Source: Prosthecobacter fusiformis (GTDB lineage Bacteria > Verrucomicrobiota > Verrucomicrobiia > Verrucomicrobiales > Verrucomicrobiaceae). From it: DNA of 64,000 bases. Positions 1 to 12,892 of this stretch are shown piece after piece; position 1 is the first letter of the stretch; each line of letters begins with the position of its first letter. The position numbers and the translations under genes were made by a program. Below the pieces are notes generated by a model that searched no databases, had not been told where the DNA came from, and worked only from the letters and a program-made list of their open reading frames with translations. The stretch is taken from assembly GCF_004364345.1 (NCBI RefSeq), contig NZ_SOCA01000005.1, positions 233,716 through 297,715 on the forward strand, written 5' to 3'.

Positions 1-684
1 CGCATGTTTGTGCGCTGGTCTGAACGCCGTGGCTACAAGGTACAGATCATCGACCATCAAGAAGGCGACGACATCGGCACGCGCTCAGCCACTCTGGAAA
101 TCCTGGGCGAAAACGCCTATGGCTTTCTCCAGGCGGAGCGTGGGGTTCACCGACTGGTGCGCATCTCCCCCTTTGATGCAGCCAAGAAACGGCACACCTC
201 ATTCGCCTCCATTGATGTCACTCCTGACAATGAGGAAGACATTGATATCGAGGTGCGCGATGATGATCTGAAAGTGGATACCTACCGGGCTGGCGGCAAA
301 GGCGGCCAGAACGTGAACAAGGTGGAAACTGCGGTCCGCATCACCCACATTCCTTCAGGCGTCATCGTGGCCTGTCAGGTGGAGCGTTCCCAGCCCAAAA
401 ACCGGGCGAAGGCCATGGCCATGCTCAAGGCCAAGCTTTACCAGATCGAAGAAGATAAACGCCAGGCTGAAATCGCCCGCCAGTATGGCGAGAAGACCGA
501 CATCGGCTGGGGCAGCCAGATCCGCAGTTACGTTTTCCAGCCTTATCAAATGGTCAAAGACCATCGCACCGGGGAAAAGACCAGCGACGTCTCAGGCGTC
601 ATGGATGGAGACCTGGATGCCTTCATGGAAGCCAAACTCCGTGGCCAGAAATCTGGAGGGGACGATGGTGATGATGATGTGTAA
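1..684 (+). CDS. prfB: Peptide chain release factor 2, 3' part
   Basis: RF2 recognises UGA/UAA stop codons in the ribosomal A site and triggers peptide release. The reading frame is open from base 1, so the N-terminal part of the protein lies left of the window. The visible 227 codons hold the GGQ catalytic loop ([12 protein letters not shown]), the stretch [17 protein letters not shown], and the RF2-type tail [18 protein letters not shown]. That tail and the overall spacing separate RF2 from RF1. The acidic C-terminal tail (GGDDGDDDV) is longer than usual. A strong terminator follows 23 bases after the stop. Whether the usual prfB programmed frameshift is present cannot be seen. Confidence 0.96.
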   Translation, partial: RMFVRWSERRGYKVQIIDHQEGDDIGTRSATLEILGENAYGFLQAERGVHRLVRISPFDAAKKRHTSFASIDVTPDNEEDIDIEVRDDDLKVDTYRAGGKGGQNVNKVETAVRITHIPSGVIVACQVERSQPKNRAKAMAMLKAKLYQIEEDKRQAEIARQYGEKTDIGWGSQIRSYVFQPYQMVKDHRTGEKTSDVSGVMDGDLDAFMEAKLRGQKSGGDDGDDDV

Positions 685-706
685 ACGAGATTCCCTATAA
701 TCAGAG

Positions 707-739
707 CAGCCTCCCTCGAAAGTGGGGGGCTGTTTTTTT
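707..739 (+). terminator. Rho-independent terminator of prfB
   Basis: A 9-bp stem (707-715 paired with 724-732, one G-T pair) with an 8-base loop is directly followed by seven T residues. It lies just after the prfB stop codon. Confidence 0.9.
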
Positions 740-793
740 GTAGCCTCGCTTTTGTCTTTCAAGGTTCACGGCAGAAAGAATGAAATACAAACG

Positions 794-1075
794 ATGGAAG
801 TAATTGATCATGCTCCCGGTGGCTGGTTTCTTTTGAGCGAAGAAAACCGCTACTATCTGGACATTCATAGTGGCTACTCTTTCGTAAGCTGGTCCGTTTT
901 AATCGAACTCAATCAAGAGGAGCGAGACGGTTATGCCCATGGTGGGAGCGAATACATCTCCCAACTGGTATTCGGCTTCAATAATCCACCTATGAGCTGG
1001 AATAGGAACATCGACAGTCAACTCGGCAAAAAAACGCATGAGGCCATCATGAAATGGAAGGAAACACAGGACTGA
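794..1075 (+). CDS. Hypothetical 93-aa protein
   Basis: I do not recognise this protein. It is small and aromatic-rich, begins MEVIDHAPGGWFLL, and has no signal peptide or membrane segment. The open frame extends upstream to 722, but that would place the start inside the prfB terminator, so the ATG at 794 is preferred. The core (GGWFLLSEENRYYLDIH, then LVFGFNNPP) reads like a compact beta-rich domain, possibly an immunity or orphan protein; this is only an impression. It converges on the secreted protein gene that ends at 1093, with 17 bases between the stops. Confidence 0.6.
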   Translation: MEVIDHAPGGWFLLSEENRYYLDIHSGYSFVSWSVLIELNQEERDGYAHGGSEYISQLVFGFNNPPMSWNRNIDSQLGKKTHEAIMKWKETQD

Positions 1076-1092
1076 TAGTCCTGTTTCTTCCA

Positions 1093-2400
1093 TTACTCCG
1101 TAGGGACAAAGAACTCCCGGCGTAGCTTGCTAAAGACGATTTCTGAGGTGCCGAACTTCGCGTGCAAACGGCGGCGGCCGGTGGAGTAAGAGACAAACAT
1201 CTCATCCCGATAAAGGAACATGAAAGGCGTGTTCACGGCGTTGTAGTCCACGATTGAAAACGCCTTCGTATATTTTTTATAAGACGGATCAATCTGGACT
1301 ACATCGCATTTGTTGCGCGTCATCTGGTTGCCGCCCATGGGCACACTGGCTGCCGTAAACATGGCCACCATACCAATGGGTTTACCGAAGTTAGCAATGG
1401 TCGGCCGTCCAATGCCATAGGTCCATTTTTTCACCGGTGCATCGAATGTGTACAAGTCGGATTTCTTGGTCTTGCAAAGCACATAGCCACCTTCAACGAC
1501 GTTTGTGCGGAGATGCAGATACACATAGTTGCGGTCTTGGGTTATAGCTGGCTCGGCCAAAATTTTGACCTCCGTCGTCAGCAGTCGCGGATCAGGTGCG
1601 CCCATCAGCTCCCAGGTCTGGCCTTGGTCAGAGCTGCGCATGAGTACGTTGGTCATCAGCTTCGTTACTCCGTCCACGGAGTTTTTGATCTGGATGGAGC
1701 TGTAAAGCTGGCCGTCAAATTCCGTAAAATCACAGGGCGTGCTGATGCCTCGGGCAAACTGCTCGCCAAATCCTGCGCCAAACAAAAAGTCCAGCTGCGC
1801 CTGGATCGCTGGCACTGCGAGGTCCATCACTTTGGAAGGATCCTTGCCAATGGTGCAGCGTATGGCTTTGAATCCGGCCAGCTTGCCGGTGGCAATGTCG
1901 TAGTCTTTGTAAAAGGCCCGGTAACCTGAGATCGTATCGCTGCCCAAACGACCCACGAAGAAAATGCGTAGAGTCTTTTCATTCAGGATGTGCAGCATGG
2001 GACCGGAGACAAAGGTGCCTCCAATGGTCACTCCATCGGATGTTTCCCCCACCTGCGCCACATCCACCCAAGTTGCCGTCGCGGTGGGGTTCAGAATGTT
2101 AAAAACGGCCATCCTTGCCACCTGCCCAGCCTGGTTTTCTTCCGGTGTGTTTTCGTTGCACTGATACACCACGTATCCCATCCCATTGACAATGCGCATG
2201 GAGGACTGGTGCGCGTACTGCTCCGTCGTGAACTTGCTCACCAGCATCGACTGGTCCACAAACGAGCGGGATGAAATCTCGCCATTGGGCAGCTTCGGTT
2301 TTTCAACCGGGTCTTGGGCCCGAATACTCCCCTGCCCTGCCAGCAAGAATGTGGCGATACTCAAAAATGGCAGCCAACGGCCTAACTTTATATGCTTCAT
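1093..2400 (-). CDS. Secreted protein with sialidase/BNR-like repeat
   Basis: This 435-aa protein starts with a classical signal peptide (MKHIKLGRWLPFLSIATFLL, cleavage near AQD), so it should be exported. The middle contains a BNR-type motif, SSDQGQTWE, typical of sialidase-like beta-propellers, with further WTYG and FMFLY strands. This suggests an exo-sialidase-like or propeller fold, but I see no convincing set of catalytic arginines and do not assign a substrate. An upstream GTG at 2427 would overlap glcF by 23 bases; the ATG at 2400 sits just after the glcF stop (2405) and gives a better signal peptide. It is probably co-transcribed with glcF, although a functional link is not obvious. 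Confidence 0.6.
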   Translation of the reverse strand: MKHIKLGRWLPFLSIATFLLAGQGSIRAQDPVEKPKLPNGEISSRSFVDQSMLVSKFTTEQYAHQSSMRIVNGMGYVVYQCNENTPEENQAGQVARMAVFNILNPTATATWVDVAQVGETSDGVTIGGTFVSGPMLHILNEKTLRIFFVGRLGSDTISGYRAFYKDYDIATGKLAGFKAIRCTIGKDPSKVMDLAVPAIQAQLDFLFGAGFGEQFARGISTPCDFTEFDGQLYSSIQIKNSVDGVTKLMTNVLMRSSDQGQTWELMGAPDPRLLTTEVKILAEPAITQDRNYVYLHLRTNVVEGGYVLCKTKKSDLYTFDAPVKKWTYGIGRPTIANFGKPIGMVAMFTAASVPMGGNQMTRNKCDVVQIDPSYKKYTKAFSIVDYNAVNTPFMFLYRDEMFVSYSTGRRRLHAKFGTSEIVFSKLRREFFVPTE

Positions 2401-2404
2401 CAAT

Positions 2405-5874
<3,470 letters not shown>

Positions 5875-5913
5875 AACTTTTTAGACTCACCAACGAATCA
5901 ATATCCACAACTC

Positions 5914-6510
5914 ATGAGAGCTTTCGCAGTCACCCTTTTCATTATAGGCAATCTTATCTTTCTTACGCAGTTGGGTAAGGACGTTCATCAACTTATCTGG
6001 GGCATGGAAACTTCCATGTTCGATGAGTTCGAACCAGAAAAAATCAGTGCCCGGGCGGAAACGAATACAGCAGCCTTGCTAGAGGAGTTCCGAAAAGCTG
6101 ATGCGGAAATCAAGGTTCTGGAACGCAGCAAAACGTCGGATGAAACCTATCAAGTGCGTAAGGAAAATGAGTCACTCTACAACACCCGTAATGAGGCCAG
6201 AGTAGAACTGCTGGCTCGTGAATCCAAGTCTGCTGAATTGCGTGATCTTTGGGTTTTCTCTGGTTACGGCATCTTCCTGATAGCCGTGGGAGGAATTCTT
6301 TCCCGGAAAGCTGTTACATGGCCCGGACTAGCAGTCTTGGTTTCCGGTTTCTCCATTCTCGAATATTGGGCCAGTCCGCCTTTTTTCGAGGGGGCGGGCA
6401 CTGAGTTTAGGACCTTACTGTGGAATAAGACTTTCCTGACCTTTTTTGCTCTCTTTGCCCTCTATGCTTGTGCGGTGATGTTTGACCGGAAACTTCCAAT
6501 CAAACGCTAG
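5914..6510 (+). CDS. Membrane protein with central coiled coil
   Basis: No family was recognised. This 198-aa protein has one N-terminal membrane segment (residues about 4-20), a charged helical region (about 45-110, rich in E, K and R, likely coiled coil), and three more hydrophobic segments in the C-terminal half (FSGYGIFLIAVGGIL, WPGLAVLVSGFSIL, FLTFFALFALYACAV). It lies 39 bases after ligA and is followed 10 bases later by another orphan gene, so the two may be co-transcribed. Confidence 0.6.
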   Translation: MRAFAVTLFIIGNLIFLTQLGKDVHQLIWGMETSMFDEFEPEKISARAETNTAALLEEFRKADAEIKVLERSKTSDETYQVRKENESLYNTRNEARVELLARESKSAELRDLWVFSGYGIFLIAVGGILSRKAVTWPGLAVLVSGFSILEYWASPPFFEGAGTEFRTLLWNKTFLTFFALFALYACAVMFDRKLPIKR

Positions 6511-6520
6511 ATTTTACCCC

Positions 6521-6943
6521 ATGTCTATAGCATCCATATTGGGTAATATACCTGATCCCAAAGATTGGGTTGTCAGTAGAATTCGCCATGACTATAGACG
6601 TGTTTTCATTCGTCATTCCATAGATGTAGCTCCATCAATTTGGATCAGGAAGCTGCGCAATTGCAAAAATATTTGTCAACTGCCCGACTCTGCCCGTTTA
6701 CTTTTGGAGGTGCGACAAAAAGGCGGCATTGACCTTGGTGTTATAAGTGGTCGGGATGCCTATAAATTTACTCAAACTCTTGAAAAGGCAGGCTTTGAGA
6801 GTCAAGTGGAAGACGCTTCCTACATATCGTATTTCCCTGAGGGACCTGACGGCAGAATTCTCATCGAAGACGAGGCGGTAGTGCAGGCGTTCTGCCTGGA
6901 GTTGATTCGGTTGGGAGCCAACGTTCGAGAAACAGAATATTAG
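6521..6943 (+). CDS. Hypothetical 140-aa protein
   Basis: No family was recognised. It is a soluble protein without a signal peptide. The ATG at 6521 lies 10 bases after the preceding stop; the earlier in-frame start at 6482 would overlap that gene. The sequence DYRRVFIRHSIDVAPSIWIR followed by alternating helix/strand segments suggests a compact alpha/beta domain. Base composition is a little richer in A+T than ligA, which hints at an accessory origin for this pair of genes. Confidence 0.55.
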   Translation: MSIASILGNIPDPKDWVVSRIRHDYRRVFIRHSIDVAPSIWIRKLRNCKNICQLPDSARLLLEVRQKGGIDLGVISGRDAYKFTQTLEKAGFESQVEDASYISYFPEGPDGRILIEDEAVVQAFCLELIRLGANVRETEY

Positions 6944-7038
6944 TGCCGTGAAGTTCGTTCGCAAGTTTTGGGCAGACCAAGAAAATGCCACACTGAAACC
7001 CTAAAGACATCCAAGCATTACCCCCGTATCCAAAGCCA

Positions 7039-8301
7039 GTGAAACTCCCCCTTGCTCTCTTTACTGCCCTTATTGCTGTCGTCGTCAACCTTGGTCATGC
7101 CACCACCCCGTCGGCAGCACTGGAGGCGAAGATGGACGAGGCCTGGCAGGTCACGTGGAACCGTTTTTTCCAGAAGGATGTCCAGACGTTCATGGATTAT
7201 CTGAGCAGCTATGAAGCAGGCAAAGAACAAGCCCATCTCCCCACGGCGGAAGAGGTGCGCAGGCAATACCCGAATCCTTGTGGCTACGGCACCGGCATGG
7301 AAGATGGGATGATCCTGGGCGGGGCCATGCTCAGCCTGCTATGCGACCGCTTTGCCGTCACCGGGGAAGAAAACTTGCGCCACGATGCCGCCCAGGTTTT
7401 CAGCGGCATGCGGCGCTGCTCTACGGTTCCGGGGGCACCCGGATTTGTTGCCAGAAACATCTGTGTCGAAGACCAGAAGAGCATCTATTTCAACTCTTCG
7501 CGGGACCAGTATACCCACTTTGTGCATGGGCTATGGAAGTACTATCACAGCCCTCTGGCGGATGATGCCACCAAGGAGGAGATTCGCAACATTCTCGCCT
7601 CCGTTGCGGAGCGCATGATCAAGTTTGTCACCCCCGAAAACAATTTTGACTCTTGCCGCGCCGACGGCCAAAAATGCCTCGTGGGCATCTCCCGCATGTG
7701 GAATGTCCAGGCACATGAAGCGGCCCGCCTTCCTATGATTTACGCTGCAGCGTGGGACGCCACGCGAAATGAACGCTACCGGGAACAATGGCGTAAATAT
7801 GCGGCGGAGGCAGTGGCCCAGTCTGCAAATCCCGACACGCACCAGCCAGGCTACGCCTTCCTGCAGATGCAATGCTCGTTGGAGCTTCTACATCATCTGG
7901 AACCCGAACCGGAACTTAAAAGCGCCATCGCCACAACGATGAAACACCTGAGCACAATCGCAGAAAAACGGCTGTCCTACATCACGATGAAAATCGCGCA
8001 AAAGAGCCCTGAGGAGATGCAGATGCTGGGCCCTGACTGGCGTCAGGTAAAGGAGTGAAAGAAAATGAAAGACTACACGAACCCCCAGTGGGGACCGTAC
8101 AAGCAGATCTGGCACTTCACTCGCGAGGCCGGCGAATGTGCAGTGATCCCAATGATGGCGGAACCTCCGGTGCTGGCTGTGGCATCCAAGGAGCAACTGG
8201 AAGATCTAATCCTGAAAACCGATTACCTGCATAACTCCAGTTGCGGCATCATTTACCACCTCGCCTCTTACTGGAAAGCCCGCCGATACAAGGTTTTATG
8301 A
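7039..8301 (+). pseudogene. Secreted alpha-helical protein interrupted by in-frame TGA
   Basis: A signal peptide (MKLPLALFTALIAVVVNLGH) starts a 339-aa open frame that stops at TGA 8056-8058. The same frame then continues without further stops to 8301 (another 78 aa beginning MKDYTNPQWGPYKQIW). The sequence on both sides reads as one helical protein of about 420 residues, with repeated W/Y-rich helices like an alpha/alpha-barrel. The simplest reading is a Trp codon (TGG) changed to TGA, which gives a truncated product. Alternatives are two separate proteins (the ATG at 8065 is 6 bases after the stop) or a sequencing error. No enzymatic motif was recognised. Confidence 0.6.
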
Positions 8302-8439
8302 AAATGGGGGATCAATCGCCTGAGCCTTTAAGCAGGCAGAATCGCCAGGAGTTCTTGCCCGTGGGGACATGCATCCGCGCAAGCGGGTTGGTAACGATGT
8401 TGAGATGAGCGACATGGTCCCGCTCATGTCTTACTTGCC

Positions 8440-9252
8440 TTAAATTACTCCGGCAGCTTCCAGAGATGACTTAAAAGCTTCAAACCGTGTTTTCAAAGAC
8501 GCTTCGACCTCATGCTGTTGAAGGCAATCGGCCAGTTCGTCCAAGCTTTCAATTTTGCCCTCTAGGTCGGTCGGTGTTTCCATGGCGAACTGATCCAAAA
8601 ATTGAGCGAGAAAACCTTGTGCCTGCACGACTTGGCACACATTGAACAAGCCTACAATTTGCCACTCCTGCAGCTTGGATCGCCGCCACGGTTGATTGGC
8701 AGGACCGTTGTTCAGGCCAAGCGCAACCGATGTTTCAGCAAGGACGTCTGGCCAGCATTGAAGGTCAAATAGACAACAGGTTAAAAAATAGTGGGCAAGC
8801 CAATGGGTTGGATCCATGGCGATAGCCTCCCTGTAACCGAAGACCGCATTCCGCAGGATGTCGTGCTTTAAAGAGGTGTCGGTGAAAAGGTTAGTGATGG
8901 CTGACCAGTAAACAATGCACGCCTTTAGATAGAGGCTGTCTGCCGTCGCAGGAGACTCACGCATGATCAACTGCCCGACAGCCCACTCTGCATCGGTATG
9001 GGCAGCCAAATGTACCGTTTTTGTTCGCTCAGGGTCTTGAAGGCATCCAAGCGCCGAAACAGCCATGGACCGCACAAAGGCGAGATCATAACCGCCCATC
9101 GCCAGCCCTGCATAATAAATGGCTCCAACCCGTTCCCATGAATTGCCAGCAGATTCTTCTTCGATCGCCATTCTTCGAACGACCTCAGTTGCAGAAAGTC
9201 CCGCTTCTGAAGCTTCGATCAGCGCTTGGTGGATTTGCGGCCAAGTCAACAT
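8440..9252 (-). CDS. Hypothetical helical (TPR-like) protein
   Basis: This is a 270-aa soluble, helix-rich protein with no signal peptide. The pattern of paired helices with small and aromatic residues at intervals (YREAIAMDPTHWLAHYFL) resembles tetratricopeptide repeats, but it was not matched to a family. The ATG at 9252 was chosen; a GTG at 9273 in the same frame is possible. The 138 bases between this gene and 8301 carry no gene that I can see. It is divergent from the coiled-coil membrane protein at 9474. Confidence 0.5.
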   Translation of the reverse strand: MLTWPQIHQALIEASEAGLSATEVVRRMAIEEESAGNSWERVGAIYYAGLAMGGYDLAFVRSMAVSALGCLQDPERTKTVHLAAHTDAEWAVGQLIMRESPATADSLYLKACIVYWSAITNLFTDTSLKHDILRNAVFGYREAIAMDPTHWLAHYFLTCCLFDLQCWPDVLAETSVALGLNNGPANQPWRRSKLQEWQIVGLFNVCQVVQAQGFLAQFLDQFAMETPTDLEGKIESLDELADCLQQHEVEASLKTRFEAFKSSLEAAGVI

Positions 9253-9473
9253 GGTCTTTTTTGTAGCCGCCACTAATGATGCGTGCTCTAAATCTGTTCA
9301 ACGGCTGAAAAGGGTTTGCAAGGCTAACCAGAGCCCCGACGGCACCAGCCCTCTCCGATGTGAAGGCATCTGTTCAGGAGATCTACCGCCCCGACGGCTC
9401 GTTTCTTTTGCTCCGGCTGCAAATCCTGCTGGAGGTTTGAGGCTCAGCGCCGTTAACTAAGAAGGACTCTCTC

Positions 9474-11354
9474 ATGACCTCCGCCCCTCCATCCCTTACC
9501 ACCTTTGCTCTAGCAGCGGAGCAGGTGCGGCGTCGGGTGTGGTTGCGCCGCTGGCTAGGATGGCTGGGGAGGACGGTGTGGCCTGTGAGCGCCCTGCTCG
9601 CACTCATTGTCGTGGGAGCGCTCGTTACCGGCAGCGGGGGGCTAGTCGGTTGGGGGACATTCCTTTTTGTCATGTGGCTAGTGGGCAGCGCTACGATGGC
9701 CACGTGGAAGATGCCGGGGGCGTACAGTGCGCTGGCTTTTTGGGATTCCCAGACAGGACGGCGTGAGGCCTTTGCCAGTGCTTGGTGGTTCGAGCAGCAG
9801 ACGGCCCGAACCGCCACGGAAGAAGGGCATCTGGAGCAGCAGCGCGGGCTTTTGCCCACGGCCCAGAAAAGCCTCGCACGGGACCTGCCGCTGCCGCTTT
9901 TCAAACGCTGGCTGGAGATGCCTCTGGTCCTGCTGGTGGTGATTCACAGCATCACCCTGGTGCAAAAAGGGCGTGATGAGATCCCCCTTGATGAGGCGAT
10001 GCTGGCCACGGCGAAAGCAGAAGCGGACAAGCTGGCGAAGACGGATTGGGACAAGAAAAACCTGGCCGGGCTGGAGGAGAGCGAGAAGGCGGAACTAGAA
10101 AAGCTGAAGGAAAACCTCAAAGCCACCGCCGCCAGCCTGGAAAATGCGCAGGGACAGGATGCCCGCCAAGTGATGTCTGACCTGGAGCGCCGTGCCCGTG
10201 AAGCCGAAAAACTGGCTGAGCGGCTGGGCGATGATAAGGATGCCTGGGCCTCTGAGAAGCTCGTGCAGGCGCTGCGCACCCATGCGGACACGGCGGATCT
10301 GGGTGATGCAGCCGCTGCCAAAAATGCGGCTCAGACGGCACGCGCTGCCGATACCCTGGCGGAGCAGCTTAAGTCCCCGCAGCTTCCTGAAACGACACGG
10401 GACCGGCTCAATGAGACTCTCCAAGAAGTGGAAAAAGCAGCTGAAAAAGAGGATCGCCAGCGCAGTGTCGGCCAGCATGTTTTGCAAGCGGGTGATGAGA
10501 TGAAAAAAAGCCAGTCTGCCGCAGCCGGTAGCGAGTTTGAAAAGTTGGCGGAAAAAATGCGCGATCTGGCCTTGCGTGAGAAGTCACGAGAGGAGTTGGA
10601 AAAACTGGCTCAGCAGCTCCGCGATGCAGGCAGCAACATTGCTGGCCAAAACGACGCGGGAGGCATGCAGCAGATGAATGCGGCCAATGAAAACAGTCCG
10701 CAGCAGCAGGGGCAGAGCGGGCAGACGCCGCAGGTGGGTCAGGCCCAGGCAGGGCAGCAATCTCAGCAGTCTTTGCAACCTCCGGGGCTGGGCCAGATGA
10801 ACCAGGGACAGACGATGCCGCAGCAAAATCCCGGCCAGCAAGGACAAGGGCAGGCCCAGCAAATGCAGGTGGGCCAGGTCGGCCAGGCAGGGCAGCCGGG
10901 ACAGCAAGGCCAGGCGGGTGATCAGGGCACTCCCATGCTTATGGCACCTGTCCCTGGTCAAAAGCCGGGAGACAAACCACCGGACATGTTCATCCTGGGT
11001 GCCCCCCCCGGCCAGCCAGCCGAAGGTGCGCCCAGCATTTCCCTGAGCATGCCGGGCGGTCGCGATCCTGGAGCAGGCAAGGCCGAGCTCAATGCCGACC
11101 CAAGTGCCAAACAGGACACGACTGGCAGCAGCGTCGTCACTGCGCAGCAAAATGCCGACGGCCAGTCCAGCGTCCGTGCTGTAGAAGGGGGAACCCGCCA
11201 AGAATCAGCGACCCGCACGGCCAGCCAGACGGCGGTGGATTTTCTCCAGGCGGAAGAAGAAGCTTTGGATGATGCTGCCCTGCCACCGAGCCGCCGGGAG
11301 CAGGTGCGCCGCTACTTTAACGAACTGCGTCGGCGTTTCGAAAAACAGCCCTGA
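9474..11354 (+). CDS. Membrane-anchored coiled-coil protein linked to MoxR
   Basis: This 626-aa protein has three N-terminal membrane segments (two between residues 35 and 80, one near LVLLVVIHSITLV). A long charged helical region (about 170-385, rich in A, E, K and L) reads as coiled coil. Next comes a Gln/Gly-rich low-complexity stretch (about 395-490), and a conserved-looking C-terminus ends ELRRRFEKQP. A good Shine-Dalgarno (AAGGA) precedes the ATG. It is followed 49 bases later by moxR. Membrane proteins of this type (DUF4175-like, in my judgement) commonly neighbour MoxR ATPases, which suggests a chaperone-substrate pair. Its exact role is unknown. Confidence 0.6.
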   Translation: MTSAPPSLTTFALAAEQVRRRVWLRRWLGWLGRTVWPVSALLALIVVGALVTGSGGLVGWGTFLFVMWLVGSATMATWKMPGAYSALAFWDSQTGRREAFASAWWFEQQTARTATEEGHLEQQRGLLPTAQKSLARDLPLPLFKRWLEMPLVLLVVIHSITLVQKGRDEIPLDEAMLATAKAEADKLAKTDWDKKNLAGLEESEKAELEKLKENLKATAASLENAQGQDARQVMSDLERRAREAEKLAERLGDDKDAWASEKLVQALRTHADTADLGDAAAAKNAAQTARAADTLAEQLKSPQLPETTRDRLNETLQEVEKAAEKEDRQRSVGQHVLQAGDEMKKSQSAAAGSEFEKLAEKMRDLALREKSREELEKLAQQLRDAGSNIAGQNDAGGMQQMNAANENSPQQQGQSGQTPQVGQAQAGQQSQQSLQPPGLGQMNQGQTMPQQNPGQQGQGQAQQMQVGQVGQAGQPGQQGQAGDQGTPMLMAPVPGQKPGDKPPDMFILGAPPGQPAEGAPSISLSMPGGRDPGAGKAELNADPSAKQDTTGSSVVTAQQNADGQSSVRAVEGGTRQESATRTASQTAVDFLQAEEEALDDAALPPSRREQVRRYFNELRRRFEKQP

Positions 11355-11403
11355 ACATCCTCGCCCTGACAGCTCAAACTGAAGTGCCCTTTCCCTTTAC
11401 CCC

Positions 11404-12384
11404 ATGACCTCATTCCAGACCCTTTTCACCAGCCTCAAGAAAGAACTGCAAAAATCCATTGTCGGTTATGATGCCCTCCTGGGGGATGTCTTGGTGGCTA
11501 TTTTTTCCGGCGGTCATGTGCTGCTGGAAGGGGTGCCTGGACTGGGCAAAACCTTTCTTGTCCGCACGCTTTCCCAGGTCATTGGCCTGGAGCCGGGCCG
11601 CGTCCAGTGCACGCCGGATCTCATGCCAGCAGACATTCTGGGCACCCACATCGTGAATGAGAACGAGCAGGGACGGCGCATGATGTTTTTTGAAAAAGGC
11701 CCCGTCTTTAAAAACCTGCTGCTGGTGGATGAAATCAACCGCGCCACGCCTAAGACACAAGCTGCTCTGCTGGAAGTCATGCAGGAGCGCTGCGTCACAA
11801 CCGGGGGGGAGCGTCACGTGCTGCCGGAGCCCTTTTTTGTCCTAGCCACTCAAAACCCCATGGAAATGGAAGGCACCTATCCCCTTCCCGAGGCTCAGTT
11901 GGATCGATTCATGTTCAAAATCAAAGTCCCCTTCCCGGACCTGGATTCCCTGGTAGAAATCTCCCGCCGCACAACTGGCTTCACTGAGCCTGTCCTCGAG
12001 TCCATCCTTTCCGGCGCGGACCTCATGAAACTCCAGCGTGAACTGGCCGAAGTGCCCGTGGCCGAGCCTGTCGCCCGTTACGCCTCCCAGCTCATCCTGG
12101 GGACGCATCCCGAGACTCCCGGTGTGCTGCCAGAGATTCAGCGCTTTGTTTCCTATGGAGCCAGTCCGCGCGGTTTGCAGAGCCTGATCCGCGGTGCCCG
12201 AGTCTGGGCTTCCGTGCAAGGCAGTACCGCCGTATCCACCGATGACATCCGCGCCATCGCCCATGTGGCCCTGCGCCATCGCATCATCCTGAACTTTGAG
12301 GGTGAGGCCCAGCAGATCCGGGTGGACGACATCATCACCAAGGTGCTGGATCAAGTCAAGACTCCTGCGCAAATGGCTGCGTGA
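11404..12384 (+). CDS. MoxR-family AAA+ ATPase
   Basis: MoxR ATPases are hexameric AAA+ chaperones that help assemble or activate VWA-domain and membrane complexes. The 326-aa product has Walker A GVPGLGKT at 43-50, Walker B LLLVDE ending at E110, sensor 1 (VLATQNPMEMEGTYPLPEAQ) and sensor 2 arginines near GASPRGLQSLIRGAR. Length and motifs are typical. It follows the coiled-coil membrane protein in the same orientation. Its 3' end is repeated as a fragment about 110 bases downstream. Confidence 0.93.
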   Translation: MTSFQTLFTSLKKELQKSIVGYDALLGDVLVAIFSGGHVLLEGVPGLGKTFLVRTLSQVIGLEPGRVQCTPDLMPADILGTHIVNENEQGRRMMFFEKGPVFKNLLLVDEINRATPKTQAALLEVMQERCVTTGGERHVLPEPFFVLATQNPMEMEGTYPLPEAQLDRFMFKIKVPFPDLDSLVEISRRTTGFTEPVLESILSGADLMKLQRELAEVPVAEPVARYASQLILGTHPETPGVLPEIQRFVSYGASPRGLQSLIRGARVWASVQGSTAVSTDDIRAIAHVALRHRIILNFEGEAQQIRVDDIITKVLDQVKTPAQMAA

Positions 12385-12494
12385 TCTGCGTCAGTCATCT
12401 GCAATCTGACCCGCACCCAACTCCAACTGCCCCTTGCCACCGGGCCTATCTGCTGGTTTCTTTAGAACTTCCATGCAAACCCAACGGACAGCGA

Positions 12495-12659
12495 AACAGC
12501 ACCGCCGTCTCCACGGATGACATCCGCGCCATTGCCCATGTGGCCTTGAGGCACCGCATCATCCTGAACTTTGAAGGCGAGGCCCAGCAGATCCGCGTGG
12601 ACGACCTCATCACCAAGGTGCTGGACCAAGTGAAAACCCCCGCCCAGCAGGCGGCGTGA
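12495..12659 (+). pseudogene. Duplicated 3' end of moxR
   Basis: These 165 bases closely repeat the last part of moxR (12,220-12,384): both encode TAVSTDDIRAIAHVALRHR and the stretch through KVLDQVKTPAQ, with mostly silent differences. The upstream sequence is not MoxR-like, so this looks like the tail of a second moxR copy whose body has been deleted, or a tandem duplication. A start-to-stop frame exists (12,381-12,659), but its N-terminus has no family resemblance, so I do not call it a functional gene. Confidence 0.7.
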
Positions 12660-12769
12660 AGAGAGAGAGGAGCGCGGTCACTCCTGACAGCTTCTTGCAA
12701 TGGCGGAAAGGCCGCGCAGTGAATCTCACGGGTGATCGTCATGGAAGCACTCAGCTTAAGGACGACGAA

Positions 12770-12892
12770 GGTTAGAGTGATGGCAACCCCACTAGCGAGA
12801 GCCAGCGTTGATCGCGGGGTGAAGGTTGATATTACGTGGGAACATCGAAAACAGATGGGCTACTGGGGGTTGCCATCCACGGCTTGTTCGCT
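12770..12892 (-). repeat. attC-like site 6 (distal, degenerate)
   Basis: On the minus strand this reads GCGAACAAGCCGTGG, then a long imperfect hairpin whose arms contain GGCAACCCC and GGGGTTGCC, and closes with a degenerate core box. It aligns well with the site at 15,156-15,282. It follows the methyltransferase cassette and overlaps its 3' end. It is the last recombination-like site of the cassette array. Confidence 0.5.

Noticed and set aside
12381..12659. Small independent gene after moxR
   Set aside because: Only the C-terminal half matches, and it is a duplicate of the moxR end; the N-terminal half resembles nothing.
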